Positions 23,319 through 29,892 of a stretch of 35,343 nucleotides of DNA are shown piece after piece. The DNA comes from a virus. The notes under the pieces were generated by a model, which did not search any database, had not been told where the DNA came from, and saw nothing but the letters and a program-made list of their open reading frames with translations. The position numbers and the translations under genes are program-made. Location of the stretch: positions 1 through 35,343 of the IMG/VR virus record IMGVR_UViG_3300028299_000014; one strand, written 5' to 3'. Every line of letters starts with the position of its first letter. Positions within the stretch are counted from its first letter, which is position 1.

Positions 23319-23783
23319 ATGAAATACATTAAATTATTTGAAGAAATAGATTTTGATGATTGGGAATGGGAAGAAGAAGATCCAAAACCATCAATAATAT
23401 ATAAAGTAGGGAGTATTGTTCCAATAACTCATTTTATCGGCAAAACATTTACAGAAATAAACAATGATGAATATATTGTTTCATTTAAAACCAATGATGG
23501 TGAGGTGTATGAAATGGATCACGAACAAGATTGTAGTGAAGATGTTAGAGTTGATGATATAGTTGGTGATTTAGATGATTTAATTGGTTCACCAATTCTT
23601 AAAGCTTCAGAGGATACAAATAGAGATACTCAAAAGGATTATAAAGATGATGATTATGGGGATGAAAGTTTTACATGGACATTTTATAACTTAGCTACAA
23701 TTAAAGGTTATGTGACAATAAGATGGTATGGATCATCAAATGGTTATTATTCAGAATCTGTGGATATTATAAGGATAAAATAA
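23319..23783 (+). CDS. Tagged DUF7448-like protein, 154 aa
   Basis: The only canonical tag on the + strand (MKYIKLFEEIDFDDWEWEEE), showing that the tag is not tied to one operon. The body matches a widespread phage and bacterial domain that I recognise as DUF7448: MDHEQDCSEDVRVDDIVGDL, then SPILKASE, FTWTFYNLATIKGYVTIRWY and SNGYYSESVDI. Activity is unknown. Most members lack the tag, so the tag looks added to an independent domain. It has its own spacer and an intrinsic terminator overlapping its end. Confidence 0.85.
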   Translation: MKYIKLFEEIDFDDWEWEEEDPKPSIIYKVGSIVPITHFIGKTFTEINNDEYIVSFKTNDGEVYEMDHEQDCSEDVRVDDIVGDLDDLIGSPILKASEDTNRDTQKDYKDDDYGDESFTWTFYNLATIKGYVTIRWYGSSNGYYSESVDIIRIK

Positions 23784-23811
23784 AAAAAGGGGAGATTTTC
23801 TCCCCTTTTTT
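23782..23811. terminator. Bidirectional intrinsic terminator
   Basis: AAAAAAAGGGGAGA, loop TTT, TCTCCCCTTTTTT: a GC-rich stem flanked by A and T runs. It serves the tagged + gene ending at 23783 and the leftward SPFH gene ending at 23829. Confidence 0.9.
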
Positions 23812-23828
23812 ATTCTCATTGTTTTTAT

Positions 23829-25670
23829 TTATTCGTCCTCTTCAACACTCCAGGGTGACTCGTCTTCAACAATTGGTTTAGTTATAGTATCAGATTTTGA
23901 TATTGTGTCATTATCCAACGCTACAACCATTGGAATATTCCATCCCCTATTGTTTATAGGGACATCTAATCCTAGTTTACCTAACTTGTCCATTCCCAAT
24001 AACATTTGATTAACATTAATCATTCCATATGGGTCATTATTTTCACCATTCTCACCACCTGTATTGTAGTAAAGTGGTGTATTCCACGCTTGTGCTGGCA
24101 GATCTTTCATATTTCTCATCATTTCAATCTTAAATGTATTTTCAACACCAAGAATATCTCTTTGAGCCGCCTGACCCTTAGCTTCTTCAATCATACGAAG
24201 TTTAGTACCCTGACCTTTCAGATATTCCGCTTCTTTGTATTCCGCTGCCGCCATTTTCTCAATTTTAGCTTTAACAAGTGTACCTTGTTGTTCAGCTTCT
24301 TCACGAGATTTTTCAGTTTTAATTTTTTCAGCGTACGCACGTTGTTCTTGTTTGTAAGTAGATTCCATCTTATTCGCCAATTGTTTACGTCTATCAGGAA
24401 CAAGAAGTTCTGGTTTAATATACACTTCATTCATTTTGAATTCTTTGATAGTTAACCTAGTTCCAGTACTACCTTCTTTAAGTCTAGTATCAATTTCATT
24501 TTCAATTTTACTTCTTTCCCAAACAAATGTTGGAGCTTCGCGTTTTTCAGCGATATTTCTAATAACCGAACGAATGAGTGGAGTTGTGATTTTATTTTCT
24601 AGTTCATCCAATCCACCAACACTCGCGATAATATAAGGTGCATCCTCTGGTTGAACCTGAACAAGAATTCTACCATCTACATAAATTTCCCAACTATCTT
24701 TCGAAATAGCACGAATAGCACCATCTGCTGACTCACTTGGAATTTCTTTAAAAATTGGTTTAGATACAACCTGTGATATTTTACCATCTTCACCTATTGA
24801 TAAGTCTACTGAATACCAATCATATCCACCTTTATACGCCCATGTTTGAATTCTAGTATCAATGAGTTTTACCTCATAAGCACCTTTGTTTACGTCTGGG
24901 TGACGATTCAGATAATACATTCCAGGTTTTAATGTTTCTTTCCAAACACCCATAAATCCTCTATCAACAACTGGTGTTGCGAGTTGGTTTCCAGACGCCT
25001 CAATTTGAATATCTGTTGGAACTAATCCAACTCTAGAAATAATAACTCCAACATGACCATCTGGTACACGAGTCGCTTCAACTATCTCTACATCAAACAT
25101 ATAAGTATTAATTTTATGTTCACCAGGTTTAAGAACATTTAATTGTGGGCCTTTATAACCATTATTATTTAAAAATGATTTTACATCCAACATTGATCTT
25201 TCAATACTATCTCGTTTATTTTCCATATCTGGTGTTACCCAGTCTGGTGCGATAAATAAATCTTTTCCAAGTGGACGACCATCGACCGCTGTTAAAAGAC
25301 CTACCTGACCTTCTTCAATTTTTACATATGGAACTTGTTCGAGATCATTGATAATTCGAATAAATGGGCTGAAAATGAACCCCTCTTGTAAAAGTCGCCC
25401 TTGACGACCTCTTTCACCATTGACCGCGATAACACGATCCCCTTTTAGTTCACTACCATACTTTTTAGTAAGATGGAGTGTGTGTTTTGTTTTAACAACA
25501 ACAATACTAGTTAGTAGTACACCGAGTAATATTAAAAGAGAACCTAGTATAATACCAGTTTTCTTGATTGTCGCGGGCGGTGTTCCCCACCCCCTAAACC
25601 AACCTTTCTTGTAACCAAAGTATCCACCGATACTCATAATTAGACCAAGAATAATAAAAAATAACCACAT
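23829..25670 (-). CDS. SPFH/band 7 domain membrane protein, 613 aa
   Basis: Two N-terminal membrane segments (about 3-20 and 40-59), then an extended SPFH (stomatin/prohibitin/flotillin/HflK) region: GDRVIAVNGERG, VKIEEGQVGLLTA, DGHVGVIISRVG, LKPGMYYLNRHPD and a long helical part (KQEQRAYAEKIKTEKSREEA, AAAEYKEAEYLKG) typical of prohibitin-like coiled coils. The tail is acidic. GC content and codon use are higher than in the surrounding genes, suggesting acquisition or strong conservation. In bacteria SPFH proteins scaffold membrane microdomains and regulate FtsH; in a phage this may organise or protect the host membrane (inference). Confidence 0.85.
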   Translation of the reverse strand: MWLFFIILGLIMSIGGYFGYKKGWFRGWGTPPATIKKTGIILGSLLILLGVLLTSIVVVKTKHTLHLTKKYGSELKGDRVIAVNGERGRQGRLLQEGFIFSPFIRIINDLEQVPYVKIEEGQVGLLTAVDGRPLGKDLFIAPDWVTPDMENKRDSIERSMLDVKSFLNNNGYKGPQLNVLKPGEHKINTYMFDVEIVEATRVPDGHVGVIISRVGLVPTDIQIEASGNQLATPVVDRGFMGVWKETLKPGMYYLNRHPDVNKGAYEVKLIDTRIQTWAYKGGYDWYSVDLSIGEDGKISQVVSKPIFKEIPSESADGAIRAISKDSWEIYVDGRILVQVQPEDAPYIIASVGGLDELENKITTPLIRSVIRNIAEKREAPTFVWERSKIENEIDTRLKEGSTGTRLTIKEFKMNEVYIKPELLVPDRRKQLANKMESTYKQEQRAYAEKIKTEKSREEAEQQGTLVKAKIEKMAAAEYKEAEYLKGQGTKLRMIEEAKGQAAQRDILGVENTFKIEMMRNMKDLPAQAWNTPLYYNTGGENGENNDPYGMINVNQMLLGMDKLGKLGLDVPINNRGWNIPMVVALDNDTISKSDTITKPIVEDESPWSVEEDE

Positions 25671-25685
25671 AATTAACCTCCGTTT

Positions 25686-26285
25686 TTAATTGTTTGTTTT
25701 TAATTTACTTACCAGAAACTCTTCTGGATTTTTCTTAACCGATATAAAAAATTTTATATCGTTACTAGATATAATATTTATATCTTGTTGTATTATATTT
25801 TTTAATAAGTCTTCCATTTTACCTATTGTTTTTATACCATCTATAATCAAATGTGTTTTAAACTTGTTTTTAACACAATCTAACGCGGTGTATTTAACAG
25901 GATAATCTCCTGGTAATCCACACAAAAACACATCTGTTATATCATTTTCTTTTAATACTGTCAAAATATTTTTATCATCTTTTTTGGCGAGTAATCCACT
26001 AAATCCATCACTATAACTTCTTATAAAGATTGGAAATTTATCACCAATTTTTTCATCAATCTTAATTCCTTCATCATCAATACAATATGAATTTGTATCA
26101 GATATTTTAATATCCTCTGTTTTTGGTTTTCCCTCTATCTTATTGTGATTTATAATTGAAAATACAAAATCAAATTCTGGTGTAATATTTAAAATTCTTT
26201 TTACAATAGAACCTGAATATGGTATTGACAATTTACCATCAATAAAATCTTTTTGAGTGTCTATTATCAATAAAGCGGTCTTCAT
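25686..26285 (-). CDS. Isochorismatase/nicotinamidase-fold protein lacking the catalytic Cys, 199 aa
   Basis: MKTALLIIDTQKDFIDGKLS is the nicotinamidase/isochorismatase start, with the catalytic Asp in DTQKDF. The usual catalytic loop, (A/G)xxxDYCVxxTAxDA, reads GLPGDYPVKYTALDC here: Pro replaces the nucleophilic Cys. The metal-binding His residues of nicotinamidases are not evident either. So it is probably not a classical amidohydrolase; the fold may bind a related metabolite or have another role. It lies 16 bases before the SPFH gene and starts inside the upstream membrane protein gene. Confidence 0.75.
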   Translation of the reverse strand: MKTALLIIDTQKDFIDGKLSIPYSGSIVKRILNITPEFDFVFSIINHNKIEGKPKTEDIKISDTNSYCIDDEGIKIDEKIGDKFPIFIRSYSDGFSGLLAKKDDKNILTVLKENDITDVFLCGLPGDYPVKYTALDCVKNKFKTHLIIDGIKTIGKMEDLLKNIIQQDINIISSNDIKFFISVKKNPEEFLVSKLKTNN

Positions 26286-26526
26286 CTGAGTATTTTATTA
26301 ATTGATGTATAAGTAATATGAAAACTAAAAATGGTAAACATACCATCCAATTTTCTAGAAAAAACAATATTACAAATCCTATTGAACCAAATATGTAGGA
26401 AGAATAAACAATAATCAACACAAAAGTTAATAAACATAAAACCATTAGAAAATATTCCTTTAATCCAAAAAATCTATGTTCTGTGCTTCTATTACGATCT
26501 TTTCGTTTACGCATTGAATTTTCCAT
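26239..26526 (-). CDS. Small membrane protein, 95 aa
   Basis: Basic N-terminus (RKRKDRNRSTEHR) followed by two hydrophobic segments (about 28-52 and 55-78) and a charged C-terminus. No family recognised. It overlaps the isochorismatase-fold gene by 47 bases, an unusually long overlap here, so the two are probably translated from one message along with the SPFH gene. Confidence 0.7.
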   Translation of the reverse strand: MENSMRKRKDRNRSTEHRFFGLKEYFLMVLCLLTFVLIIVYSSYIFGSIGFVILFFLENWMVCLPFLVFILLIHQLIKYSDEDRFIDNRHSKRFY

Positions 26527-26568
26527 TGATACAAACTTAGTAAAAAGTTTTTTATATAAAAAACTTTT

Positions 26569-26940
26569 TTAACCTTTTCTATGGATTACTTTTCTTCTAT
26601 TCATATTATTCACAAATCCGTCACATAATTCTTCTATTTCTTTATGTTTAAGATGTGGATATTCTATTCTGAAAGAATTGTACATATCAATTTTCATTAG
26701 CTCTTTGTATATTGATATTTGGTCAGATAATCTTAATTCATCTAAATATTTAGAAACAATATTACCATTTCTAGATCTTATATCCACAACAACACCATCA
26801 TAAAGAGTCATACTGATTATAAAATATTCACCTCTGTCAATATTTAATTTTATATAAAAACTGGGGTCATACAAATATAAATCATATTCTACTTTTGTAG
26901 TTAATTCATATATGTTTTTTAGTAATTCTTTTTTAGTCAT
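26569..26940 (-). CDS. Hypothetical protein, 123 aa
   Basis: Soluble 123-residue protein: a helical start (MTKKELLKNIYELTTKVEYD), a strand-rich middle (YFIISMTLYDGVVVDIRSRN), helices and a basic tail (MNRRKVIHRKG). No family recognised. It begins after an intrinsic terminator that closes the upstream unit, so it must have its own promoter, possibly near the 11-base inverted repeat at 26951-26981. Confidence 0.7.
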   Translation of the reverse strand: MTKKELLKNIYELTTKVEYDLYLYDPSFYIKLNIDRGEYFIISMTLYDGVVVDIRSRNGNIVSKYLDELRLSDQISIYKELMKIDMYNSFRIEYPHLKHKEIEELCDGFVNNMNRRKVIHRKG

Positions 26941-26950
26941 TTATGAATAA

Positions 26951-26981
26951 TTTACATAAATATAATAATTATTTATGTAAA
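26951..26981. repeat. 11-bp inverted repeat before the 26569-26940 gene
   Basis: TTTACATAAAT (26951-26961) and ATTTATGTAAA (26971-26981) are perfectly complementary, spaced by 9 bases, and lie 10-41 bases upstream of the leftward ATG at 26940. Placement suggests an operator, although such AT palindromes can arise by chance in this composition. Confidence 0.4.
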
Positions 26982-27001
26982 AATAAAAAAAATCATATAA
27001 A

Positions 27002-27034
27002 AAATGGGTGTGAGATTTAATCTCACACCCATTT
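27002..27034 (-). terminator. Strong intrinsic terminator
   Basis: A near-perfect stem of about 15 bp (AAATGGGTGTGAGATT with AATCTCACACCCATTT). Read leftward it is followed by TTTTTTATATG, so it terminates the unit of the small membrane protein at 27056-27319. Confidence 0.9.
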
Positions 27035-27055
27035 GATTTCAAATGTCTTATTTTA

Positions 27056-27319
27056 TTATAAAACAATAAAAGCAGAACCAAATAAACCAAGAACAAAATT
27101 AAGTATAACAATAAACGCTATTACTATAACTATTACTCTTAGAATTTTGACTATAGGAGGTGGTGGATTAATATAAGTGATTAACCACCACAAAAACCAT
27201 AATACTAAACAAATAATAGCAACATATAGAAGAAACCATAGAAGTGATCCTATAGTCACAGATAATACTACTGTTGTAAGAACTGACGCTTGTGCGACCG
27301 AAAATAACACCATCAACAT
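27056..27319 (-). CDS. Small membrane protein, Thivi_2564-like, 87 aa
   Basis: Almost entirely hydrophobic, with three segments (about 8-30, 29-48 and 57-84). The central motif WLITYINPPPPIVKILRVIV is characteristic of a short membrane protein family often called Thivi_2564, where a Pro-rich turn joins two helices. Function unknown. It sits between two strong terminators, the upstream one ending the RNase P RNA, so its promoter must lie in the roughly 35 bases between or transcription reads through. Confidence 0.7.
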   Translation of the reverse strand: MLMVLFSVAQASVLTTVVLSVTIGSLLWFLLYVAIICLVLWFLWWLITYINPPPPIVKILRVIVIVIAFIVILNFVLGLFGSAFIVL

Positions 27320-27353
27320 AGTGAGGACTGATTTTGATATATTTTTTTATTTC

Positions 27354-27390
27354 ATAAAAAAACGGGTATTGGAAAATTCCAATACCCGTT
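27354..27390 (-). terminator. Intrinsic terminator of the RNase P RNA gene
   Basis: AACGGGTATTGGAA (27361-27374) pairs perfectly with TTCCAATACCCGTT (27377-27390) around a 2-base loop; leftward transcription continues into TTTTTATG. It begins 2 bases after the P1 3' strand of the structured RNA. Confidence 0.9.
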
Positions 27391-27392
27391 AA

Positions 27393-27611
27393 ATTAATTG
27401 ATTAAGCGTAACCAGCCTCCTGTTTTATCACATCATTTATCTATCATCCTCTACCTTGGAATTATTGTGTCGCTCACCCACTATCCTGTTTTGAGTTTAA
27501 CCCTAAGTTGTACGAACGATTGGTTAGATCTCCAACTTTAAGCGATGGTTGGCTGAGTTTCCTCACATTCTTATTTAAAGAGTAGTGCGATGTGTCCTCT
27601 TACCAATTAAT
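27393..27611 (-). ncRNA. rnpB: Minimal RNase P RNA, about 219 nt
   Basis: Read on the minus strand, the RNA forms the RNase P core. P1: AUUAAUUGGUAAG (27611-27599) with CUUAAUCAAUUAAU (27406-27393), one bulge. P2: CACAUC (27594-27589) with GAUGUG (27434-27429). P3 follows at once (GCAC..UCUU, AAGA..GUG). Then comes the universal GAGGAAA. P4: AAC(U)CAGCC (27559-27551) with GGCUGGUU (27417-27410), all 8 pairs formed and the universally conserved bulged U in place, although the sequence differs from E. coli (AAG(U)CCGGG/CCCGGCUU). ACAGGA precedes the P4 3' strand (ACAGAA in bacteria), and AGAUAAAUGAU matches the conserved AGAUGAAUGAC. P5: UCGCU/AGCGA. AAGGUA at 27457-27452 matches the L15 loop that binds tRNA CCA. 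The specificity domain is much reduced compared with about 377 nt in E. coli. It presumably uses the host protein subunit; no rnpA is seen here. Confidence 0.85.
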
Positions 27612-27617
27612 AATCTA

Positions 27618-27648
27618 CAAAGATACGAAAATCTTTTTAATTTTCAAA
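27618..27648 (-). promoter_or_regulatory. Bacteroidota-type promoter of the RNase P RNA
   Basis: On the minus strand TTTG (27648-27645), 19 bases, then TATCTTTG (27625-27618): the Bacteroidota primary sigma factor consensus TTTG-N19-TAnnTTTG. The expected start 6-7 bases downstream falls at 27611, exactly the first base of P1. The TTTG overlaps the stop codon of the MazG-like gene. Confidence 0.85.
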
Positions 27649-28093
27649 ATAATTTATTATGTTTTTTATCTCGTAACTCATTGAAAGTCATTTTCATGTC
27701 AAGGTGCTTTTCAATATCAATTCCCAATCCATCACATAAATCACCTAATCTTATAAAAACATCTGATATTTCATCTTCAAATGTGTCTTTTATGAGATGA
27801 ACAAATCTCATTTGAAATAATTTTGGATTTTCTTTTGATTGTTTATATAATTCATCCATTATATCATTATCAATTCGTGTCAATTTATCATTTCTTAACG
27901 CTTCGATACACTCTCCGATTTCTGACACTATTAATAATAATTTTTGATTGATAAATGAGTACTTAAAGATTTTAACTTCATCTTCTGAAAATTCACATTT
28001 TTTCATTTTTTCTAGTATTCTAGTGTAATCTTCCCAAAATCCTTTTTCTATTGCGATAATATGTGACTTTGTTTTTAACTCATTGATTGTCAT
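27644..28093 (-). CDS. MazG-like nucleotide pyrophosphohydrolase, 149 aa
   Basis: Contains the MazG/dUTPase-like helical signature: LLIVSEIGECIEALR (ExxE, about 53-67), FEDEISDVFIRLGDLCDGLG (ExxD, about 104-123) and the family-typical C-terminal NELRDKKHNKLF. These acidic residues bind the magnesium ions that help hydrolyse NTPs to NMP and pyrophosphate. Phage MazG proteins have been linked to nucleotide pools and ppGpp. The ATG overlaps the stop of the upstream 78-residue gene by one base, and the RNase P RNA promoter begins at its stop codon. Confidence 0.8.
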   Translation of the reverse strand: MTINELKTKSHIIAIEKGFWEDYTRILEKMKKCEFSEDEVKIFKYSFINQKLLLIVSEIGECIEALRNDKLTRIDNDIMDELYKQSKENPKLFQMRFVHLIKDTFEDEISDVFIRLGDLCDGLGIDIEKHLDMKMTFNELRDKKHNKLF

Positions 28094-28329
28094 TATTTGT
28101 CCCCTTCGTTTAATTTAACTCCATATTTATTTCTAACTGATTCTAATTCGTATAATAGTCTTAAAATTTTTATGTTTTCTATACCACTATAATCATCCCT
28201 TATCTCTCTTTTTAATGTTACAGGTATGTCTTCAAATAAATCATCAATATCAAGTTTAGAAAAATCTATTTTTTCTATTCTATCAATGAAATTACAAACT
28301 TTTTTAAATTCTTTCTTAGTTATTTTCAT
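28093..28329 (-). CDS. Hypothetical protein, 78 aa
   Basis: A helical, charged protein starting MKITKKEFKKVCNFIDRIEK, with an acidic middle (DIDDLFEDIP). No motif recognised. It is the first gene of a leftward unit with the MazG-like gene (1-base overlap) and is divergent from the gene at 28434. The shared 104-base spacer holds the TATCTTTG promoter for the rightward direction. Confidence 0.65.
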   Translation of the reverse strand: MKITKKEFKKVCNFIDRIEKIDFSKLDIDDLFEDIPVTLKREIRDDYSGIENIKILRLLYELESVRNKYGVKLNEGDK

Positions 28330-28367
28330 ATGTTTTTATAAATATAAACAATTAAAAAGTTTATGAA

Positions 28368-28405
28368 AAATTTTTATTTTAATCAAAAAATTCGTATCTT
28401 TGTAT
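28368..28405 (+). promoter_or_regulatory. Second copy of the AAATTTTTATTTTA-N13-TATCTTTGTAT promoter
   Basis: AAATTTTTATTTTA (28368-28381), 13 bases, TATCTTTGTAT (28395-28405), the same blocks and spacing as at 470-507. The start would be near 28409, a leader of about 25 nt before the ATG at 28434. It drives a rightward unit of small genes. Confidence 0.7.
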
Positions 28406-28433
28406 TATAAAATTATATAATAAAAATAAAAAA

Positions 28434-28631
28434 ATGGCAAAGCAAAATGATTTAAAAATTACTACATATAATAATGGTATTAGTTATAATATTGAAAAAT
28501 TTTATAGGTGTGGAAAATATATGAATATATGGGGTACAGAAGTTTCTGATATAGATAGTTATGATGATGCTGTAAGACTATTGATAGCCTATCAGTTTGC
28601 GGTAGGTCATTACTGCCCAAACCATAAATGA
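28434..28631 (+). CDS. Hypothetical protein, 65 aa
   Basis: Starts MAKQNDLKITTYNNGISYNI and contains two Cys residues (RCGKYM, HYCPNHK at the C-terminus) that could bind a metal together with His. A central acidic SDIDSYDDAVRLL helix follows. No family recognised. First gene behind the TATCTTTG promoter, so probably expressed early or constitutively. Confidence 0.7.
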   Translation: MAKQNDLKITTYNNGISYNIEKFYRCGKYMNIWGTEVSDIDSYDDAVRLLIAYQFAVGHYCPNHK

Positions 28632-28655
28632 ATAAACATTTAAAAATTTATATAT

Positions 28656-28778
28656 ATGTATGAAGATTATGAATTAGAAAACAGAATGACTGAGTATGGA
28701 ATTATTGAAGGAGGATGTTATTTTTTCGATGAAATTCTTGAATTTGAATTAATTATTACAAATGAGTTACCATTTTAA
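28656..28778 (+). CDS. Small acidic protein, 40 aa
   Basis: A 40-codon frame (MYEDYELENRMTEYGIIEGG...), 24 bases after the previous stop. Acidic, with a single Cys and a hydrophobic C-terminal stretch (FELIITNELPF). Its presence rules out an earlier ATG for the next gene, which would overlap it. No family recognised, but the spacing in a compact rightward unit supports it. Confidence 0.5.
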   Translation: MYEDYELENRMTEYGIIEGGCYFFDEILEFELIITNELPF

Positions 28779-28788
28779 TTTTAAAATT

Positions 28789-28971
28789 ATGTCATTAACA
28801 AAGAGATTTTTAGAAGAAGTTACATTATCATCTGATTATCAATATGATGCGGAATATATGGAATATTTGAAATCTATTGAAGATGAGAAATTTCACAAAA
28901 TGATGAACGTCACATTCAGATTAGTTGAAGTTTCAGACGAAAAAATGGAAGAAATGTATGGGATTAAGTAA
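28789..28971 (+). CDS. Hypothetical acidic protein, 60 aa
   Basis: I choose the ATG at 28789 (MSLTKRFLEEVTLSSDYQYD) because the in-frame ATG at 28762 lies inside the preceding small gene. Helical and acidic, ending DEKMEEMYGIK. No motif recognised. Its last codons overlap the next gene's start by 14 bases. Confidence 0.6.
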   Translation: MSLTKRFLEEVTLSSDYQYDAEYMEYLKSIEDEKFHKMMNVTFRLVEVSDEKMEEMYGIK

Positions 28972-29140
28972 AGATGATTTAAAAAAATTATTACCAACGA
29001 AAAAGGAAATAAATGAGGAATTTCCAATATTTGGTGGTGATGATCAAGTGAATTATCAAACTGGGTGTCGTTGTGGTGTTCGCTGGGTTATTTCAGAAAT
29101 AAAAAGACGAATTGAAAATTTAGAAAAACTTTCAGATTGA
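28958..29140 (+). CDS. Hypothetical protein, 60 aa
   Basis: Start chosen at 28958 (MGLSKDDLKKLLPTKKEINE), overlapping the previous stop; an in-frame ATG 11 codons upstream lies deeper inside that gene. Cys residues in GCRCGVRW are followed by an amphipathic helix (ISEIKRRIENLEKL). No family recognised. Last of the four small genes before the phosphatase. Confidence 0.6.
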   Translation: MGLSKDDLKKLLPTKKEINEEFPIFGGDDQVNYQTGCRCGVRWVISEIKRRIENLEKLSD

Positions 29141-29184
29141 GAGTTTTTTTTTAAACTTTTTTTTATTACATAATTATTAATATT

Positions 29185-29892
29185 ATGAGAATTTTATCAA
29201 TAGGAGATATACATGGTAATAACATATGGAAAGAATATGTTAAAGACATTGATAATTATGACAAAATAATTTTTATTGGTGATTACGTAGACTCATTTAA
29301 TTTTAGTGATGAAAGAATTTTAAAAAATTTAAAAGATTTAATAAAATTTAAAAGAAAAAACAAAGAAAAGGTTATATTATTGTTTGGTAATCACGACTTA
29401 CAATATATTGAACCACAATTCAGATGTTCTGGATATAGAGAAAGTATGGATGACATTCTATCTGAATTTTTCAAAAAGAGTAAATCACTATTTAGAATTT
29501 CTTATCAATATGAAAATTATATTTGGACACATGGTGGAATAGATACTCATTGGTGGATTAATTACGCTGATATTATATTCAAAACTAGATATAAAAAAGA
29601 ATCTGATTTGGGTGTTAGTGATAAAATAAATCTTCTGTTTAAAAAGAAAGAATGGGCTCTTAAAATGGTCTCCGCGTACAGAGGTGGAATAAGTAAGGTT
29701 AGTAGTCCACTTTGGTGTGATAGAAGAGAAATAAAACCATTAGAGAATTATCATCAGATAGTTGGTCATTCACCTGTTAGAGATATTACTAAATTAGAAA
29801 TAAATAAAGACACATCTGTAACATTTATAGATTGTTTAGAATTTGAGAGTAAATTAAAAATGGAAAAAGTGTATGTACTTGATTTAGATTAA
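29185..29892 (+). CDS. Metallophosphatase (PPP-like serine/threonine phosphatase), 235 aa
   Basis: All core calcineurin-like motifs are present in order: GDIHG (7-11), GDYVD (about 32-36), GNHD (about 67-70), THGG (near 115) and GHS (near 194). The arrangement resembles PPP-type phosphatases such as lambda protein phosphatase. Likely a soluble Mn/Fe-dependent phosphatase acting on proteins or small phosphoesters in the infected cell. It has no tag. Its stop overlaps the convergent large gene at 29889 by 4 bases. Confidence 0.85.
   Translation: MRILSIGDIHGNNIWKEYVKDIDNYDKIIFIGDYVDSFNFSDERILKNLKDLIKFKRKNKEKVILLFGNHDLQYIEPQFRCSGYRESMDDILSEFFKKSKSLFRISYQYENYIWTHGGIDTHWWINYADIIFKTRYKKESDLGVSDKINLLFKKKEWALKMVSAYRGGISKVSSPLWCDRREIKPLENYHQIVGHSPVRDITKLEINKDTSVTFIDCLEFESKLKMEKVYVLDLD

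Noticed and set aside
23829-25670. Long open frames antisense to the SPFH gene (for example 24006-24455 on +)
   Set aside because: They lie entirely inside a well-supported gene, are rich in Phe, His and Ile as expected for shadows, and have no recognisable motif.
27393-27611. tmRNA, 6S RNA or group I intron as the identity of the structured RNA
   Set aside because: No tRNA-like ends or tag frame for tmRNA, no long rod with a central bubble for 6S, and no P7/G-site intron core; the P4 helix with bulged U and flanking GAGGAAA/ACAGGA fits RNase P RNA instead.
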